From Clostridiales bacterium (GTDB lineage Bacteria > Bacillota > Clostridia > Oscillospirales > Oscillospiraceae): 64,000 nt of DNA. Both the position numbers and the translations under genes were made by a program. The first letter of the stretch is position 1. Each line of letters begins with the position of its first letter. This document shows, one piece after another, positions 9,027 through 17,925 of the stretch. The notes beneath the pieces were generated by a model. The model was not told where the DNA came from. It saw only the letters and a list, made by a program, of their open reading frames with translations, and did no database searches. The stretch covers positions 89,133-153,132 of the forward strand of contig SFEX01000003.1 of assembly GCA_004557075.1 (NCBI GenBank), given 5' to 3'.

Positions 9027-9890
9027 TCAGTCGACCTCCCACCGGCAGGTCGCGCCGCAGGGCAGCACAAGGCCGGAATCGGTGACGGGAAGCCCCAGCT
9101 CGCGGCTCTCGGAGCGTCCGCCGAATTTTTTGGTGAATATGCTTTCGGTAACATACGACAGCACGGAGGCGGAAAGCCCCGTGGTATAGGAATTTATAAT
9201 AACAAACAGCGGGTTATCCGACAGAACGCCCGCGCACAGCGACACAAACGGCCACAAATTCTGCTCAAGCTTCCAAACCTCGCCGCCGGGTCCGCGCCCA
9301 TATGATGGCGGGTCCATGATGATGGCGTCGTACTTTCTGCCGCGCCGTATCTCCCGCTCGACAAACTTGGCGCAGTCGTCCACTATCCAGCGCACCGGCG
9401 CCTCGCTCAGCCCCGATGCGGCGGCGTTTTCCTTTGCCCACGCGACCATTCCCTTTGCCGCGTCCACATGGCACACGCTCGCGCCCGCCTTCGCGCAGGC
9501 AACGGTCGCAGCGCCCGTATAGGCAAACAGGTTCAGCACGTTTATCGGTCTTCCGGCTGATCTGATCTTCGCCATTGCGTAGTCCCAGTTGCACGCCTGC
9601 TCGGGAAAAAGGCCGGTATGCTTAAAATTCATGGGCTTTACATTGAATATCAGCTCGCCGTATTTTATTTTCCAGCTTACCGGCAGTCCGCTCTTGTCCC
9701 ACGCTCCGCCGCCGCTCTGGCTGCGGCGGTATCTTCCGTCGCGGCAGTTCCAGCGCTCATCCTCCCTCGGAGTGCTCCAGATAGCCTGCGGATCGGGTCT
9801 TACGAGATAGTAGCTGCCCCATCTCTCAAGCTTTTCGCCGTCCGAGCAGTCTAAAAGCTCAAAGTCCTGCCATTTATCAGAAATCCACAT
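9027..9890 (-). CDS. Class I SAM-dependent methyltransferase, RlmI/RlmK-like core
   Basis: 287 residues. N-terminal 80 residues contain a small beta domain (YYLVRPDPQAIW, NVKPMNFKHTGLFPEQ), followed by a Rossmann methyltransferase: NVLNLFAYTGAATVA (motif I), VCHVDAAKGMVAWAKEN (acidic ribose contact) and the catalytic-type IMDPPSYGRG (motif IV). The closest pattern is the rRNA methyltransferases RlmI/RlmK without a PUA domain; the substrate is probably rRNA, by inference. It is the first gene of the eleven-gene minus-strand run. A TATATT at 9918-9913 upstream could be a -10, but I see no good -35. Confidence 0.8.
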   Translation of the reverse strand: MWISDKWQDFELLDCSDGEKLERWGSYYLVRPDPQAIWSTPREDERWNCRDGRYRRSQSGGGAWDKSGLPVSWKIKYGELIFNVKPMNFKHTGLFPEQACNWDYAMAKIRSAGRPINVLNLFAYTGAATVACAKAGASVCHVDAAKGMVAWAKENAAASGLSEAPVRWIVDDCAKFVEREIRRGRKYDAIIMDPPSYGRGPGGEVWKLEQNLWPFVSLCAGVLSDNPLFVIINSYTTGLSASVLSYVTESIFTKKFGGRSESRELGLPVTDSGLVLPCGATCRWEVD

Positions 9891-9970
9891 AAGATATACC
9901 TGTCCACTTAATAATATAGCAGTTTATTTTAGCACTAAACCCGCACACATGCAAGCGAAATAAGTTAATA

Positions 9971-10002
9971 AAATACCGATATGCCGCAGCATATCGGTAT
10001 TT
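9971..10002 (-). terminator. Hairpin downstream of the YfcC-type gene
   Basis: Perfect 14-bp stem (left arm 9971-9984, right arm 9989-10002) with the 4-nt loop CGCA, starting 15 bases past the stop of the YfcC gene. On the minus strand the stem ends GGTATTT followed by an AT-rich tail, a moderate intrinsic terminator. It separates the peptidase/carrier unit from the methyltransferase operon. Confidence 0.75.
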
Positions 10003-10016
10003 TTGAATTTTACTTA

Positions 10017-11426
10017 TCAGGCGTATCCAACAGCAAGGCCGAGCAGAAGCATACAGCTTGTCAGCACAAGGTTTGCCGCCTGGAACTTCCAGCTCCATTT
10101 GACCCACTGGCCGTAGCTGACGTTTGCAAGGCCGAGGCTTATAAGCAGCGCGGCATTGGTCGGATAGAACACGTTTGAGAAGCCGTCACCAAAGGCATAG
10201 GCCATGATGCACAACTGCGACGGTATTCCGAAAACCTGCGCGATAGGCACGATGAGCGGGATCAGAAGGAACGCTTTCGCAGAGCCGGAGGCGATGAAGA
10301 AGTTGAGGAACAGGACGAGAAGATAAATAAACAGCACGACCGCCCACTTGGGCATGGTGGCCGCAACGCCGACTGCGCCGTTTAATATCGTGTCAAGGAT
10401 ATGCCCTTCCTCAAGGGTATATTTTATGGACGCCGCCATGAGTATCATGATGACCGCCGGGAAAATGCTCACAACGCCCTTGCCGAAGCTACGTCCAAGC
10501 TCAGAGATCGTCATGCCGGATACTAAAACGGCGGTGATTCCGGCGGCGAGGAACATAACGGCGACAATTACCATGGTGTAATCGCGCAAAAAGCTTATAA
10601 AGCTTGAGCTGAATACAAGCAGTATGCCTATGCCGAGGATGACACCGAAGCACATTATGCCCTTATCCATACGTTTATCGCGCTCAAAGCTGCCTGCGGC
10701 AGCGTCAAGCCCGATGGGTTTTTCAACCTTTTTTGCGTGTCCCCTGACAAACAGGAGCAGCAAAGTATAGATAAACGCGAAGCTTACCGCCCTGAGCCAC
10801 GCTCCCGAGAACATGGGCAGACCCGCAAGGCTCTGCGCCACGCCTATGGTAAACGGGTTGAACACGCCCGCGGCAAAGCCGCAGCCGGCCGCGAGGATGC
10901 TCATCGCCATGCCGGTTATGGCGTCCCAGCCGAGGCTTATCGAGAGTGCGACGACTATCGGCACAAGCGGAACACATTCCTCAAACGAGCCAATAAACGA
11001 GCCCATCGCCATGAAAAACAGCATGAGCATCGCCATGAGCTTGTATCTTGCCCTGCCGAAACGGTACACAATGCGGTCGAGCATATATTTCATAAGCCCG
11101 TGGCTCTCAAGGCTGTTGAAAACGCCGCCGATAACAAGCAGGAAAGCTATGACGGCAATAAGCATACCGCCGCCGGAAGCACCCAGCACCAGTATCGGGG
11201 ATAAAAGCCACTTCCAGAACGGAAGCCCGCCCTCAACATATTTAAACTCGCTATTTGTGTCGATTATCAGGTCGCCGTTTGCGTTTTCGACTCTTGCGTA
11301 CTCTCCGCCGGGTATGGCGAAGGTCAGCACATATGTAAGCACCATCAGCACGAAGATAACGACCAGCGCGGTCACGAAGGATTTTACGCTGATATTAAGT
11401 CCCTCATTGGGCTTTGAATCACTCAT
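10017..11426 (-). CDS. yfcC: YfcC family (DcuC-like) membrane carrier
   Basis: 469 residues, about eleven to thirteen hydrophobic helices. N-terminal TYVLTFAIPGGEYARVE and the loop motifs GSFIGSFEECVPLVPI and NPFTIGVAQSLAGLP match the YfcC/C4-dicarboxylate anaerobic carrier family of arginine/peptide/dicarboxylate exchangers. Substrate is not known. It starts two bases after the M20 peptidase stop with SD AGAGGT, so peptidase and carrier are cotranscribed. That pairing suggests uptake or exchange of a peptide-like or acylated amino acid substrate. Confidence 0.85.
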   Translation of the reverse strand: MSDSKPNEGLNISVKSFVTALVVIFVLMVLTYVLTFAIPGGEYARVENANGDLIIDTNSEFKYVEGGLPFWKWLLSPILVLGASGGGMLIAVIAFLLVIGGVFNSLESHGLMKYMLDRIVYRFGRARYKLMAMLMLFFMAMGSFIGSFEECVPLVPIVVALSISLGWDAITGMAMSILAAGCGFAAGVFNPFTIGVAQSLAGLPMFSGAWLRAVSFAFIYTLLLLFVRGHAKKVEKPIGLDAAAGSFERDKRMDKGIMCFGVILGIGILLVFSSSFISFLRDYTMVIVAVMFLAAGITAVLVSGMTISELGRSFGKGVVSIFPAVIMILMAASIKYTLEEGHILDTILNGAVGVAATMPKWAVVLFIYLLVLFLNFFIASGSAKAFLLIPLIVPIAQVFGIPSQLCIMAYAFGDGFSNVFYPTNAALLISLGLANVSYGQWVKWSWKFQAANLVLTSCMLLLGLAVGYA

Positions 11427-11428
11427 CT

Positions 11429-12748
11429 TTAAACCTCTTTTATTATGTATTTATAGAAATCCACCGCCGGGGCAAGCGTGTCAAGTCCGATATTCTCATC
11501 GGCGGCGTGGATGCTGTCAAGCTGCTGCTCATCTATCGTAAACGGCGCAAAGCGAATGCAGTTATCGCACACGCGGGAGAAATAGCGGCTGTCGCTGGCT
11601 CCGGTCATGATATACGGAACCGGTACAGTTCCCGGGAAAACCTCCGCCACGGCGCGCTCTACAAGCTTAAACGCATCGCTCTTATAATCGGATACCGGCG
11701 ACTCAAAGCCCGCGTCGAGCACCTGCGTTTCAACGCCAAACTTTTTTGCCAGCCTGGTTATCTTTTCAATGCTGTCCCTGCCGCCCTGATGGTGGGAAAA
11801 GCGCATATTTCCGACAACATACGCCTCCATCGGGAGCACGTTCGCCCCCTCCGAGCCTCCGCTCATCGTAAAGGCAAGCGTGGTTTTAAGCATAGCGCCC
11901 GCCGTTGCCGACACAAGCGGCATGGCCTTGCACAGCAGAGGCTTGAGCTTGTCCGCATTTTTGAAAACAGAGCTAAGCGGCGCTTTCATATACGGCGCCA
12001 TGCGTCTGAGCATTTCGGCAACTACCGGAGGCAGCTTTACATCGAATATCTTCGATCTCTCCGCCGCCGCCATGAATTTCCCCAGCCGCACCAGAGGCGT
12101 GTTCTTACCTGGCGTTGAGGCATGGCCGCCGTCGGAGCGTGCAATGAATTTTAAGTCCGCGCAGCCCTTTTCCCCGACGCCGACCATGGCGAAAACGCCG
12201 TCTGCGCCGCCTATGGGGTCGTACATCATCATGCCGCCCTCATCCAAGGTCATGAAGAATTTTATGCCGCGATCAGAGAGTGCCTTCGTTATGGCATCAG
12301 CGCCGCTGCCGTCAGTCTCCTCATTGCAGGCCGATTCAAAATAAACGTTCCGCTCCGGGACAAAGCCCTCTGCCGCAAGCTCGTCGGCTGCGCGAAGCAT
12401 CGCCCAGAGGCTGCACTTGGTATCGACAGTTCCCCTACCCCAAAGTCTGCCGTCAGCTATCTCGCCGGCAAAAGGCGGATGCGTCCACTCGCCCTGAGCC
12501 TCCACAACGTCGTGATGGCTCATGAGCAGCAACGGCTCCTTATCGCTCTTGCCGCGCCAGCGTATCAGCAGGCTGCCGTCGAAGTCCTCCGTCTCGGCCG
12601 CGGCAAAAAGCTTTGGAAACATTGCAAACATTTTTTCATGAAACGCGTTGAACTTAGCCTCGTTTTTCCTGCCCGTCTCAGACACCGTTTCCGCCCGGAT
12701 AAGCTCGGCAAGCTCGGCTGCATATTTTTCGCTTCTGCTATTATCCAT
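11429..12748 (-). CDS. M20 family zinc metallopeptidase
   Basis: 439 residues of the carboxypeptidase PM20D1/Gly-X-carboxypeptidase type. Zinc-site motifs are visible: LLMSHHDVVEAQGEWTHPPF (first His ligand and Asp), GRLWGRGTVDTKC (bridging Asp), SACNEETDGSGA (catalytic Glu-Glu). The lid domain begins near HASTPGKNTPLVRLG. No signal peptide, so cytoplasmic. It probably cleaves a dipeptide or N-acyl amino acid brought in by the cotranscribed YfcC carrier (inference). Confidence 0.88.
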   Translation of the reverse strand: MDNSRSEKYAAELAELIRAETVSETGRKNEAKFNAFHEKMFAMFPKLFAAAETEDFDGSLLIRWRGKSDKEPLLLMSHHDVVEAQGEWTHPPFAGEIADGRLWGRGTVDTKCSLWAMLRAADELAAEGFVPERNVYFESACNEETDGSGADAITKALSDRGIKFFMTLDEGGMMMYDPIGGADGVFAMVGVGEKGCADLKFIARSDGGHASTPGKNTPLVRLGKFMAAAERSKIFDVKLPPVVAEMLRRMAPYMKAPLSSVFKNADKLKPLLCKAMPLVSATAGAMLKTTLAFTMSGGSEGANVLPMEAYVVGNMRFSHHQGGRDSIEKITRLAKKFGVETQVLDAGFESPVSDYKSDAFKLVERAVAEVFPGTVPVPYIMTGASDSRYFSRVCDNCIRFAPFTIDEQQLDSIHAADENIGLDTLAPAVDFYKYIIKEV

Positions 12749-12785
12749 GTCATCACCTGATTATACATGTTGTATGTTTTTTAGT

Positions 12786-12813
12786 ATTTTAACATATTAT
12801 TAACAAATTGCAA
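12786..12813 (-). promoter_or_regulatory. Likely sigma-A promoter of the M20-yfcC unit
   Basis: Reading the minus strand, TTGCAA (12813-12808), 16-bp spacer, TAAAAT (12791-12786), about 38 bp before the M20 start. It is back to back with the GntR/ABC promoter at 12837. The -10 is imperfect, so confidence is moderate. Confidence 0.45.
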
Positions 12814-12836
12814 GTCCCTTTGCCCATAAAAAGCTG

Positions 12837-12890
12837 TTGACAAATCATTTTACTGTGTGTATATTAAGTGTATGATAACAAACCACACAG
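12837..12890 (+). promoter_or_regulatory. Sigma-A promoter with overlapping inverted repeat, GntR/ABC operon
   Basis: TTGACA (12837-12842), 17-bp spacer, TATATT (12860-12865). An inverted repeat CTGTGTG (12853-12859) / CACACAG (12884-12890) brackets the -10 and start site, and a nested GTGT (12868-12871) / ACAC (12885-12888) with 13 bp between lies inside it. This is what an autorepressing YtrA-type GntR operator would look like. The arms are read directly; the regulator assignment is inferred. Confidence 0.8.
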
Positions 12891-12912
12891 TTGCTTGGAG
12901 GGATCAATTAAT

Positions 12913-13278
12913 ATGATCAGTATAAACTTCCGAGACTCCAGACCGATTTATGAGCAGATAAAGGACGGACTGAGGCGTCTCATACTGTCCGGGGCACTGC
13001 CCGCCGACAGCAAAATTCCCTCGGTCAGAGAGATAGCGTCGGACCTTGCCATAAACCCAAGCACTATCCAGCGCGCTTACCGCGAGCTGGAGGCTGAGGG
13101 CTACATCTGTTCAGTACCCGGAAAGGGCAGCTTCGTCAGCCCAAACAACGAGGCTTCGGCTCAGCGAACCGCTGAGCTTCTCGGTAAATTCGATGAGCTT
13201 GTTACCGAGCTCGGCTATGTCGGCGTCACGGCTCCCATGCTTATTGAACGCCTGAAAGGAGATACGCACAATGATTGA
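12913..13278 (+). CDS. GntR family transcriptional regulator, YtrA subfamily
   Basis: 121 residues from ATG 12913, which has GGAGGG ten bases upstream; an in-frame ATG at 12868 coincides with the promoter and is rejected. Winged-helix domain: RPIYEQIKDGLRRLILSGAL, then KIPSVREIASDLAINPSTIQRAYRELEAEG and the wing VPGKGSFV. The short C-terminal helical tail is typical of YtrA repressors, which control adjacent ABC exporters and often respond to cell-envelope antibiotics. Overlaps the ABC ATPase gene by eight bases. Confidence 0.93.
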   Translation: MISINFRDSRPIYEQIKDGLRRLILSGALPADSKIPSVREIASDLAINPSTIQRAYRELEAEGYICSVPGKGSFVSPNNEASAQRTAELLGKFDELVTELGYVGVTAPMLIERLKGDTHND

Positions 13279-14164
13279 AGTCAAAAACGTTGTGAAAGAA
13301 TTTGACGGCTTCCGAGCTCTTGACGGCATGACGATGACCGTCCCGAAAGGCTCGGTCTACGGTCTGGTCGGCCCCAACGGCGCGGGCAAGAGCACGATCA
13401 TCCGCCATCTTACGGGTATATACCGTCAGGACTCGGGTGAGATCCTTATCGACGGCGAGCCGGTATTTGAAAACCCGCAGGTCAAGGGACGCATGGCCTA
13501 TATCCCGGACGATATCTTTTACTTTGCAAACGCAAGCATACGCGAAATGGCGCAGTTTTACCGCAGCGTCTATCCGCAGTTTGATATGGAGCGCTTTAAT
13601 AAGCTCGCCGATATATTCAAGCTCGACCCCAAGCGCCAGATGCGCAGGCTCTCAAAGGGCATGCAGAAGCAGGCGGCTTTCTGGACGGCGATATCGCTAA
13701 AGCCCGAGATACTCATCCTCGACGAGCCGGTCGATGGACTCGACCCCGTCATGCGCCGCCAGATATGGAGCATAATCATGTCCGATGTGGCCGAAAACGG
13801 CACCACGGTGCTCGTTTCCTCGCACAACCTGCGCGAGCTTGAGGACGTATGCGACCACGTCGGCATAATGAACCACGGCAAGGTCATGATCGAGCGCTCG
13901 CTTGAGGATCTTCAGGAGAATATCGTGAAGATCCAGCTTGCTCTGCCCGACGGCGGCTCTCTTCCCGAGGGGCTTGACATTCTGCACGCATCGTCTACAG
14001 GAAGGATACATTCCCTGATAATGCGCGGCAGCGCCGCCGAGCTTGAGGAGAAGCTGAGCGTTGCAAATCCCCTGTTTATCGACGCGATTCCGCTTACACT
14101 CGAGGAAATTTTCATTTACGAGCTGGGAGGTACAGACTATGAAGTCAAAGACATCATTCTTTAA
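13271..14164 (+). CDS. ABC transporter ATP-binding protein (YtrB-like)
   Basis: 297 residues. Walker A GPNGAGKST, Q-loop region IPDDIFYFANASI, an atypical signature LSKGMQKQ (LSKG in place of LSGG, common in this exporter branch), Walker B LILDEPVDGLDP and SSHNLRELEDV. The C-terminal third is a small extra domain seen in YtrB/EcsA-type proteins. It should power export by the permease encoded next, under control of the GntR protein. Confidence 0.92.
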   Translation: MIEVKNVVKEFDGFRALDGMTMTVPKGSVYGLVGPNGAGKSTIIRHLTGIYRQDSGEILIDGEPVFENPQVKGRMAYIPDDIFYFANASIREMAQFYRSVYPQFDMERFNKLADIFKLDPKRQMRRLSKGMQKQAAFWTAISLKPEILILDEPVDGLDPVMRRQIWSIIMSDVAENGTTVLVSSHNLRELEDVCDHVGIMNHGKVMIERSLEDLQENIVKIQLALPDGGSLPEGLDILHASSTGRIHSLIMRGSAAELEEKLSVANPLFIDAIPLTLEEIFIYELGGTDYEVKDIIL

Positions 14165-15968
14165 TCTCGGTCTTTTCAAAAGCAACCTCAAACGCTACTG
14201 GCCGCTCTGGACGGCTCACTTTGCGCTGTGGTTCTTCATGCTTCCCATTATCGTGCTGATGAGCCACGAATACACGGAATTGGCGTCAAACCGCGCGGTA
14301 ATTCTCCTTTCAGGCTACAGCAGCGAATTTGCCGTTATTTTTGCCTTCTGCATGGCAGTACTGTCCGCCATGGCAATGTACAGCTTCATGTACACGAGCC
14401 GGGGTTCCGGGCTTATCGCCTCGCTCCCTGTCAGCCGCGAAGCCGTGTTCGGCTCGGCATACCTTGCGGGACTGCTGCCGGTCATCGCGTCCAACCTCAT
14501 TATCGCGCTGCTCACCCTCGTTTTCTCGCTCGGCAGGCAGTCTGATCCCGCGATGGTCTTAAAGGCAGCGGCAATATGGTTTACCGTCTACTCAATAGAA
14601 TATATTCTTTTCTATTCCATCGCCGCTCTGACCGCAATGGTGACAGGCAATATTATTGCCATGCCGGTACTCTATATTATTTTCAACTTCTTCTTTGTGG
14701 GAATGGAGTTCATTATAAGGCTCTTCCTCTCCATTTTTGTATGGGGTCTTCCCGACAGCGTATCATATATGTCGCTTACTCCCCTGTCACCGGTTTTATA
14801 TTTAGCAACTTTAAAGTTCATGCCGCTCAAATATGAGGAGACGGTAAGCATCAACGGAATGCTCAATAATTACGTCGATAAGGCTTCAGTCTCCTTCCAG
14901 GATTGGCATATACTTCTTATTTACCTTGCAGTTGCCATAGTCCTCACTGCGGCGGCTCTGCTTCTTTTCCGTAAGCACAAGATGGAGTCGGCCGGAGACG
15001 TTGTGTCGGTGTCCTGGATGCGTCCCGTGTTCAAATATGGCTTAACTGTATGTGCGGCGCTGTGCGGCGGCATGCTCCTGTTCGCTATTTTCTACTATGA
15101 AAGCTATCAGAGAAGCGCGCCTTTAGCCGTTATCATCATGATACTGTGCATGGCAGTCGGCGCGCTGGTCGGTTACTTTGGCTCGGAAATGCTGCTTAAA
15201 AAGAGCTTCCATGTATTTAAAAGCGGCTGGAAAGGCTATATTATCACCGCCCTTGTGTGCGCAGTGTTTGTAGTATGCTGCAGCTTTGACGTTCTGGGCA
15301 TCGGCAAAACCGTTCCGAATCCCGACAAGGTCGAAAGCATCAACGTTCTGGGCGAAGATTACAGCGTAGATATAAGCGACCCGGATATGGTCTCAAAGTT
15401 TATTGACGTTCATCGGAACATCGTAAACGACCGAGACAAGTACACAGGTTTCAATGAAAACAACTGCTCGGAAGATGTTTTGTTCCGCTACTCAATGAAA
15501 GACGGCAGCCAGCTGGAACGCCGGTATTATATCGCTGATGACAAGAACTTCAAAGATTACAAGAGCATCATTTATTCCCCGGAGTTCCAGCTACAGCTTT
15601 TCACCACCTCCATACCGGTAGATATACAGCACTGTGAGGGAGCATATTTCTACGCTTATACCGCAACGCCGGACGGATATACCGACACGGTTGAGAATTT
15701 GGATCTCACACCTGAGCAGGCAGTTGATTTTTACGAAAACGCTCTCCTTACCGACATCAGAAACGGCAAAAAGGTCGTTGGAGTCGGAAACGATGATTCC
15801 TCTGTCTTTGCCTCTCTTGAGATATATCTTACCGAAAGTAAGATAGGCATCGACGCCGATTCCACCTCGCTTTATGTTCGTATAAATGACGACTGCGAAA
15901 ACTGCATCCAGTGGATAAAGGATAATCTCGGCGTTGACCTCAAGGCGATGGGCACCGAGGCCCCTTAA
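14139..15968 (+). CDS. ABC transporter permease with C-terminal DUF6449-like domain
   Basis: 609 residues from ATG 14139 (MKSKTSFFNLGL), supported by GGGAGG ten bases upstream; it overlaps the ATPase gene by 26 bases. Residues 1-300 hold about six helices of an ABC-2-type permease (FNLGLFKSNLKRYWPLW start), then a second hydrophobic block at about 310-415. The C-terminal 190 residues are soluble (VESINVLGEDYSVDISDPD onward) and resemble the DUF6449 domain of Firmicutes YtrC/D-like permeases. Exported substrate is unknown. Confidence 0.82.
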   Translation: MKSKTSFFNLGLFKSNLKRYWPLWTAHFALWFFMLPIIVLMSHEYTELASNRAVILLSGYSSEFAVIFAFCMAVLSAMAMYSFMYTSRGSGLIASLPVSREAVFGSAYLAGLLPVIASNLIIALLTLVFSLGRQSDPAMVLKAAAIWFTVYSIEYILFYSIAALTAMVTGNIIAMPVLYIIFNFFFVGMEFIIRLFLSIFVWGLPDSVSYMSLTPLSPVLYLATLKFMPLKYEETVSINGMLNNYVDKASVSFQDWHILLIYLAVAIVLTAAALLLFRKHKMESAGDVVSVSWMRPVFKYGLTVCAALCGGMLLFAIFYYESYQRSAPLAVIIMILCMAVGALVGYFGSEMLLKKSFHVFKSGWKGYIITALVCAVFVVCCSFDVLGIGKTVPNPDKVESINVLGEDYSVDISDPDMVSKFIDVHRNIVNDRDKYTGFNENNCSEDVLFRYSMKDGSQLERRYYIADDKNFKDYKSIIYSPEFQLQLFTTSIPVDIQHCEGAYFYAYTATPDGYTDTVENLDLTPEQAVDFYENALLTDIRNGKKVVGVGNDDSSVFASLEIYLTESKIGIDADSTSLYVRINDDCENCIQWIKDNLGVDLKAMGTEAP

Positions 15969-16002
15969 AAGTTAGCTTACATCCATCCTCTCTTATCTCT
16001 TT

Positions 16003-16040
16003 AAACCCAGCTCTGAGCATTTACTCAGAGCTGGGTTTTT
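16003..16040 (+). terminator. Intrinsic terminator of the GntR/ABC operon
   Basis: Perfect 15-bp stem AAACCCAGCTCTGAG (16003-16017) with loop CATTTA and right arm 16024-16038, running into TTTTT. Located 35 bp after the permease stop. Confidence 0.93.
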
Positions 16041-16104
16041 CCTTTCGTTGATACATTTAAAATAAACGTTTTTTCGTCAGCACGATTATATACATTGGAA
16101 ATAA

Positions 16105-16262
16105 ACGAACAAACGGACGGCCAATGGCCGCCCCTACGGGTGCAGAGGTTGTTGAACATTGATGCTTCTAATTCAGCGCGCGAGTGCAATAAAGATTACT
16201 TAAAATCCCACCGGTCGAGCTGACGCAAAAGCGACTATTTGAAATGCCGCAACGAACGGAAA
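16105..16262. repeat. Probable dispersed-repeat remnant in the intergenic region
   Basis: Between two terminators lies a stretch with composition unlike its AT-rich surroundings. It contains GGACGGCCAATGGCCGCCCC (16115-16134), with the short dyad CGGCC-AAT-GGCCG, then a tract ending near AACGAACGGA. It has no start codon with SD and no coding signal I trust. The block looks like a dispersed intergenic repeat of the sort found in Clostridia genomes, but only one copy is in the window. Confidence 0.35.
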
Positions 16263-16265
16263 AAT

Positions 16266-16293
16266 AAAAAAGCAGCCTTTCGGCTGCTTTTTT
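16266..16293 (-). terminator. Intrinsic terminator of the AGCS symporter gene
   Basis: Stem GCAGCC/GGCTGC extended by six A-T pairs (arms 16266-16277 and 16282-16293, loop TTTC). On the minus strand the right-hand A-tract becomes a T run directly after the GC stem. Begins 17 bases after the symporter stop. Confidence 0.93.
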
Positions 16294-16309
16294 GATGTTT
16301 GAATTTAGA

Positions 16310-17716
16310 TTACTTGGTCTCGAGCCTTTCTTCCCTGCCCGCTTTTGCGCTGGCAGTAACAAGGCCGCTGAGAGCAACGAGAGCAATGACGTTCGGCAGA
16401 ACCATGATGTTATTGAACATATCGGTCAGCTCCCAAACGAGGTCGTTTTGCAGCAGAGAGCCGAGAACCACGAACACGATAGCGATTATCGAGTAAGGAA
16501 CAACAGCCTTCTTGCCGAAGAGGTACTCAACATTGATGCGGCCGAAGAAGTTCCAGCCGATGATGGTCGAGAACGCGAAGAACAGCAGGCAAATGGCAAC
16601 AAACGCGCCGCCGAAGCCGCTTCCGAACACGGTTCCGAAAGCGAGCTGAGCCATGTTGGTCTTTGCAACGCCCTCGGGCACTCCGTTTGCAACACCGGCT
16701 GCCAGGACGCCGTCACCGGTGTAGAGGGTGGAGATAACGACAAGCGCGGTCATGGTAAGAACGATGAAGGTGTCGATGAACACGCCCATCATTGCGACAA
16801 CGCCCTGCTCGTGCGGGGTCTTGACATTGGCCTGCGCGTGAGCGTGAGGAGTAGAGCCCATACCGGCTTCGTTGGAGAACAGGCCGCGCTTTGCGCCCTG
16901 AGAGATGGCCGCCATGATAGCTGCGCCAAGGCTGCCGCCGAGGACTGCGGTGGGATTGAATGCGTACTTAAAGATCATTCCAAATGTCTCCGGGATGAAC
17001 TTTATGCGGGCGACTATGATAACAAGTCCGCCGATGATATAAAGCACTGCCATAACAGGCACTATCTTCTCGGTGGCGGAGGCCAGACGCTGAGTGCCTC
17101 CGAGGAAAATGAAGCCGGCAACCGCCGCCACTATGACGCCGCTTACCCAGCCGGGGATATTAAATGCGCTTGTGCAGCTTTCGGCAATGGAGTTGGACTG
17201 AACCATAGTGCCCATAAAGCCGAGAGCAAGAATTATCGCAACTGCAAAGAAGCCTGCGAGGAATGTGCCGAATTTGCCCTTGAACGCGGTCTTGATGTAG
17301 TAGACAGGGCCGCCGGAGATGCTGCCGTCGGCATTGACAACGCGGGTCTTCTGCGCGAGCACTGCCTCGGCGTAGATCGTTGCCATGCCGAAGAAGGCGA
17401 TGATCCACATCCAGAAGATAGCGCCGGGGCCGCCGATGAGGATAGCGCCGCATGCGCCGACGATGTTACCGGTGCCGACCTGAGCCGCGATAGCGGTCGT
17501 CAGCGCCTGGAATGAGCTCATGCCGCCCTTCTGCTTGCCGCCCTTGAGGCTGATGTTACCAAACACGCTGCGCCATGCCTCGCCAAAGCAGCGAACCTGA
17601 ACGAATCTGGTCTTTATCGAGAACCAAAGTCCGCAGCCGAGCAGCAGGAACAAGAGCATGTAGTTTGACAGATAAGTGTTTATCTGACACACGATCTCGT
17701 ACAATTTTGCTTCCAT
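16310..17716 (-). CDS. AGCS family alanine/glycine:cation symporter
   Basis: 468 residues from ATG 17716; GGAGGAAAG sits four to twelve bases upstream and contains an in-frame TTG that I reject. About ten to eleven helices. Family signatures: GNIVGACGAILIGGPGAIFWMW, the ETRV-like KTRVVNADGSISGGPVYYI, and SNEAGMGSTPHAHA. The family imports alanine/glycine with Na+ (or H+). The upstream glycine riboswitch argues that glycine is the physiological substrate, and that the cell raises uptake when glycine is present, presumably for catabolism or osmotic use. Confidence 0.93.
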   Translation of the reverse strand: MEAKLYEIVCQINTYLSNYMLLFLLLGCGLWFSIKTRFVQVRCFGEAWRSVFGNISLKGGKQKGGMSSFQALTTAIAAQVGTGNIVGACGAILIGGPGAIFWMWIIAFFGMATIYAEAVLAQKTRVVNADGSISGGPVYYIKTAFKGKFGTFLAGFFAVAIILALGFMGTMVQSNSIAESCTSAFNIPGWVSGVIVAAVAGFIFLGGTQRLASATEKIVPVMAVLYIIGGLVIIVARIKFIPETFGMIFKYAFNPTAVLGGSLGAAIMAAISQGAKRGLFSNEAGMGSTPHAHAQANVKTPHEQGVVAMMGVFIDTFIVLTMTALVVISTLYTGDGVLAAGVANGVPEGVAKTNMAQLAFGTVFGSGFGGAFVAICLLFFAFSTIIGWNFFGRINVEYLFGKKAVVPYSIIAIVFVVLGSLLQNDLVWELTDMFNNIMVLPNVIALVALSGLVTASAKAGREERLETK

Positions 17717-17733
17717 TTTTCTTTCCTCCAAAT

Positions 17734-17758
17734 AAAAAAACTGCTGAAAAATCAGCAG
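17734..17758 (-). terminator. Riboswitch-controlled terminator before the AGCS gene
   Basis: On the minus strand a 7-bp stem CTGCTGA/TCAGCAG (arms 17752-17758 and 17741-17747, loop of four) followed by seven T (17740-17734), ending six bases before the SD of the symporter. Its place between the glycine aptamer and the gene makes it the expression platform. Confidence 0.85.
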
Positions 17759-17798
17759 CTCCGGAGACGTATAGAAAACACATTAAAATTTATGCTTT

Positions 17799-17868
17799 CT
17801 CTGTCCTTTTGCCTGAGAGATTCGGCTTTCACCTTACACCTTCGGCACCCTTTCGGGATTCTCCAGAG
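17799..17868 (-). ncRNA. Glycine riboswitch aptamer (gcvT class), single
   Basis: On the minus strand the RNA begins CTCTGGAGA, carries GTGCCGAAGG and ends CTCTCAGGCAAAAGGA followed by CAGAG, closing P1 with the first bases. These are the conserved blocks of the glycine aptamer. Only one aptamer is evident; the preceding 50-nt leader and the 40-nt linker to the terminator show no second full core, so it is a singlet. Ligand binding is expected to disfavour the downstream terminator and turn on the AGCS symporter. Confidence 0.92.
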
Positions 17869-17925
17869 CATCCTCCGCCTCCAGTCTCTTGCGATTCTTG
17901 AGGTTTCTGCGGATTTAACGTGCTA

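Noticed and set aside
16292..17515. 407-codon open frame on the plus strand
   Set aside because: Lies wholly antisense to the AGCS symporter, has no recognisable family, no SD, and a low-complexity composition typical of a shadow frame.
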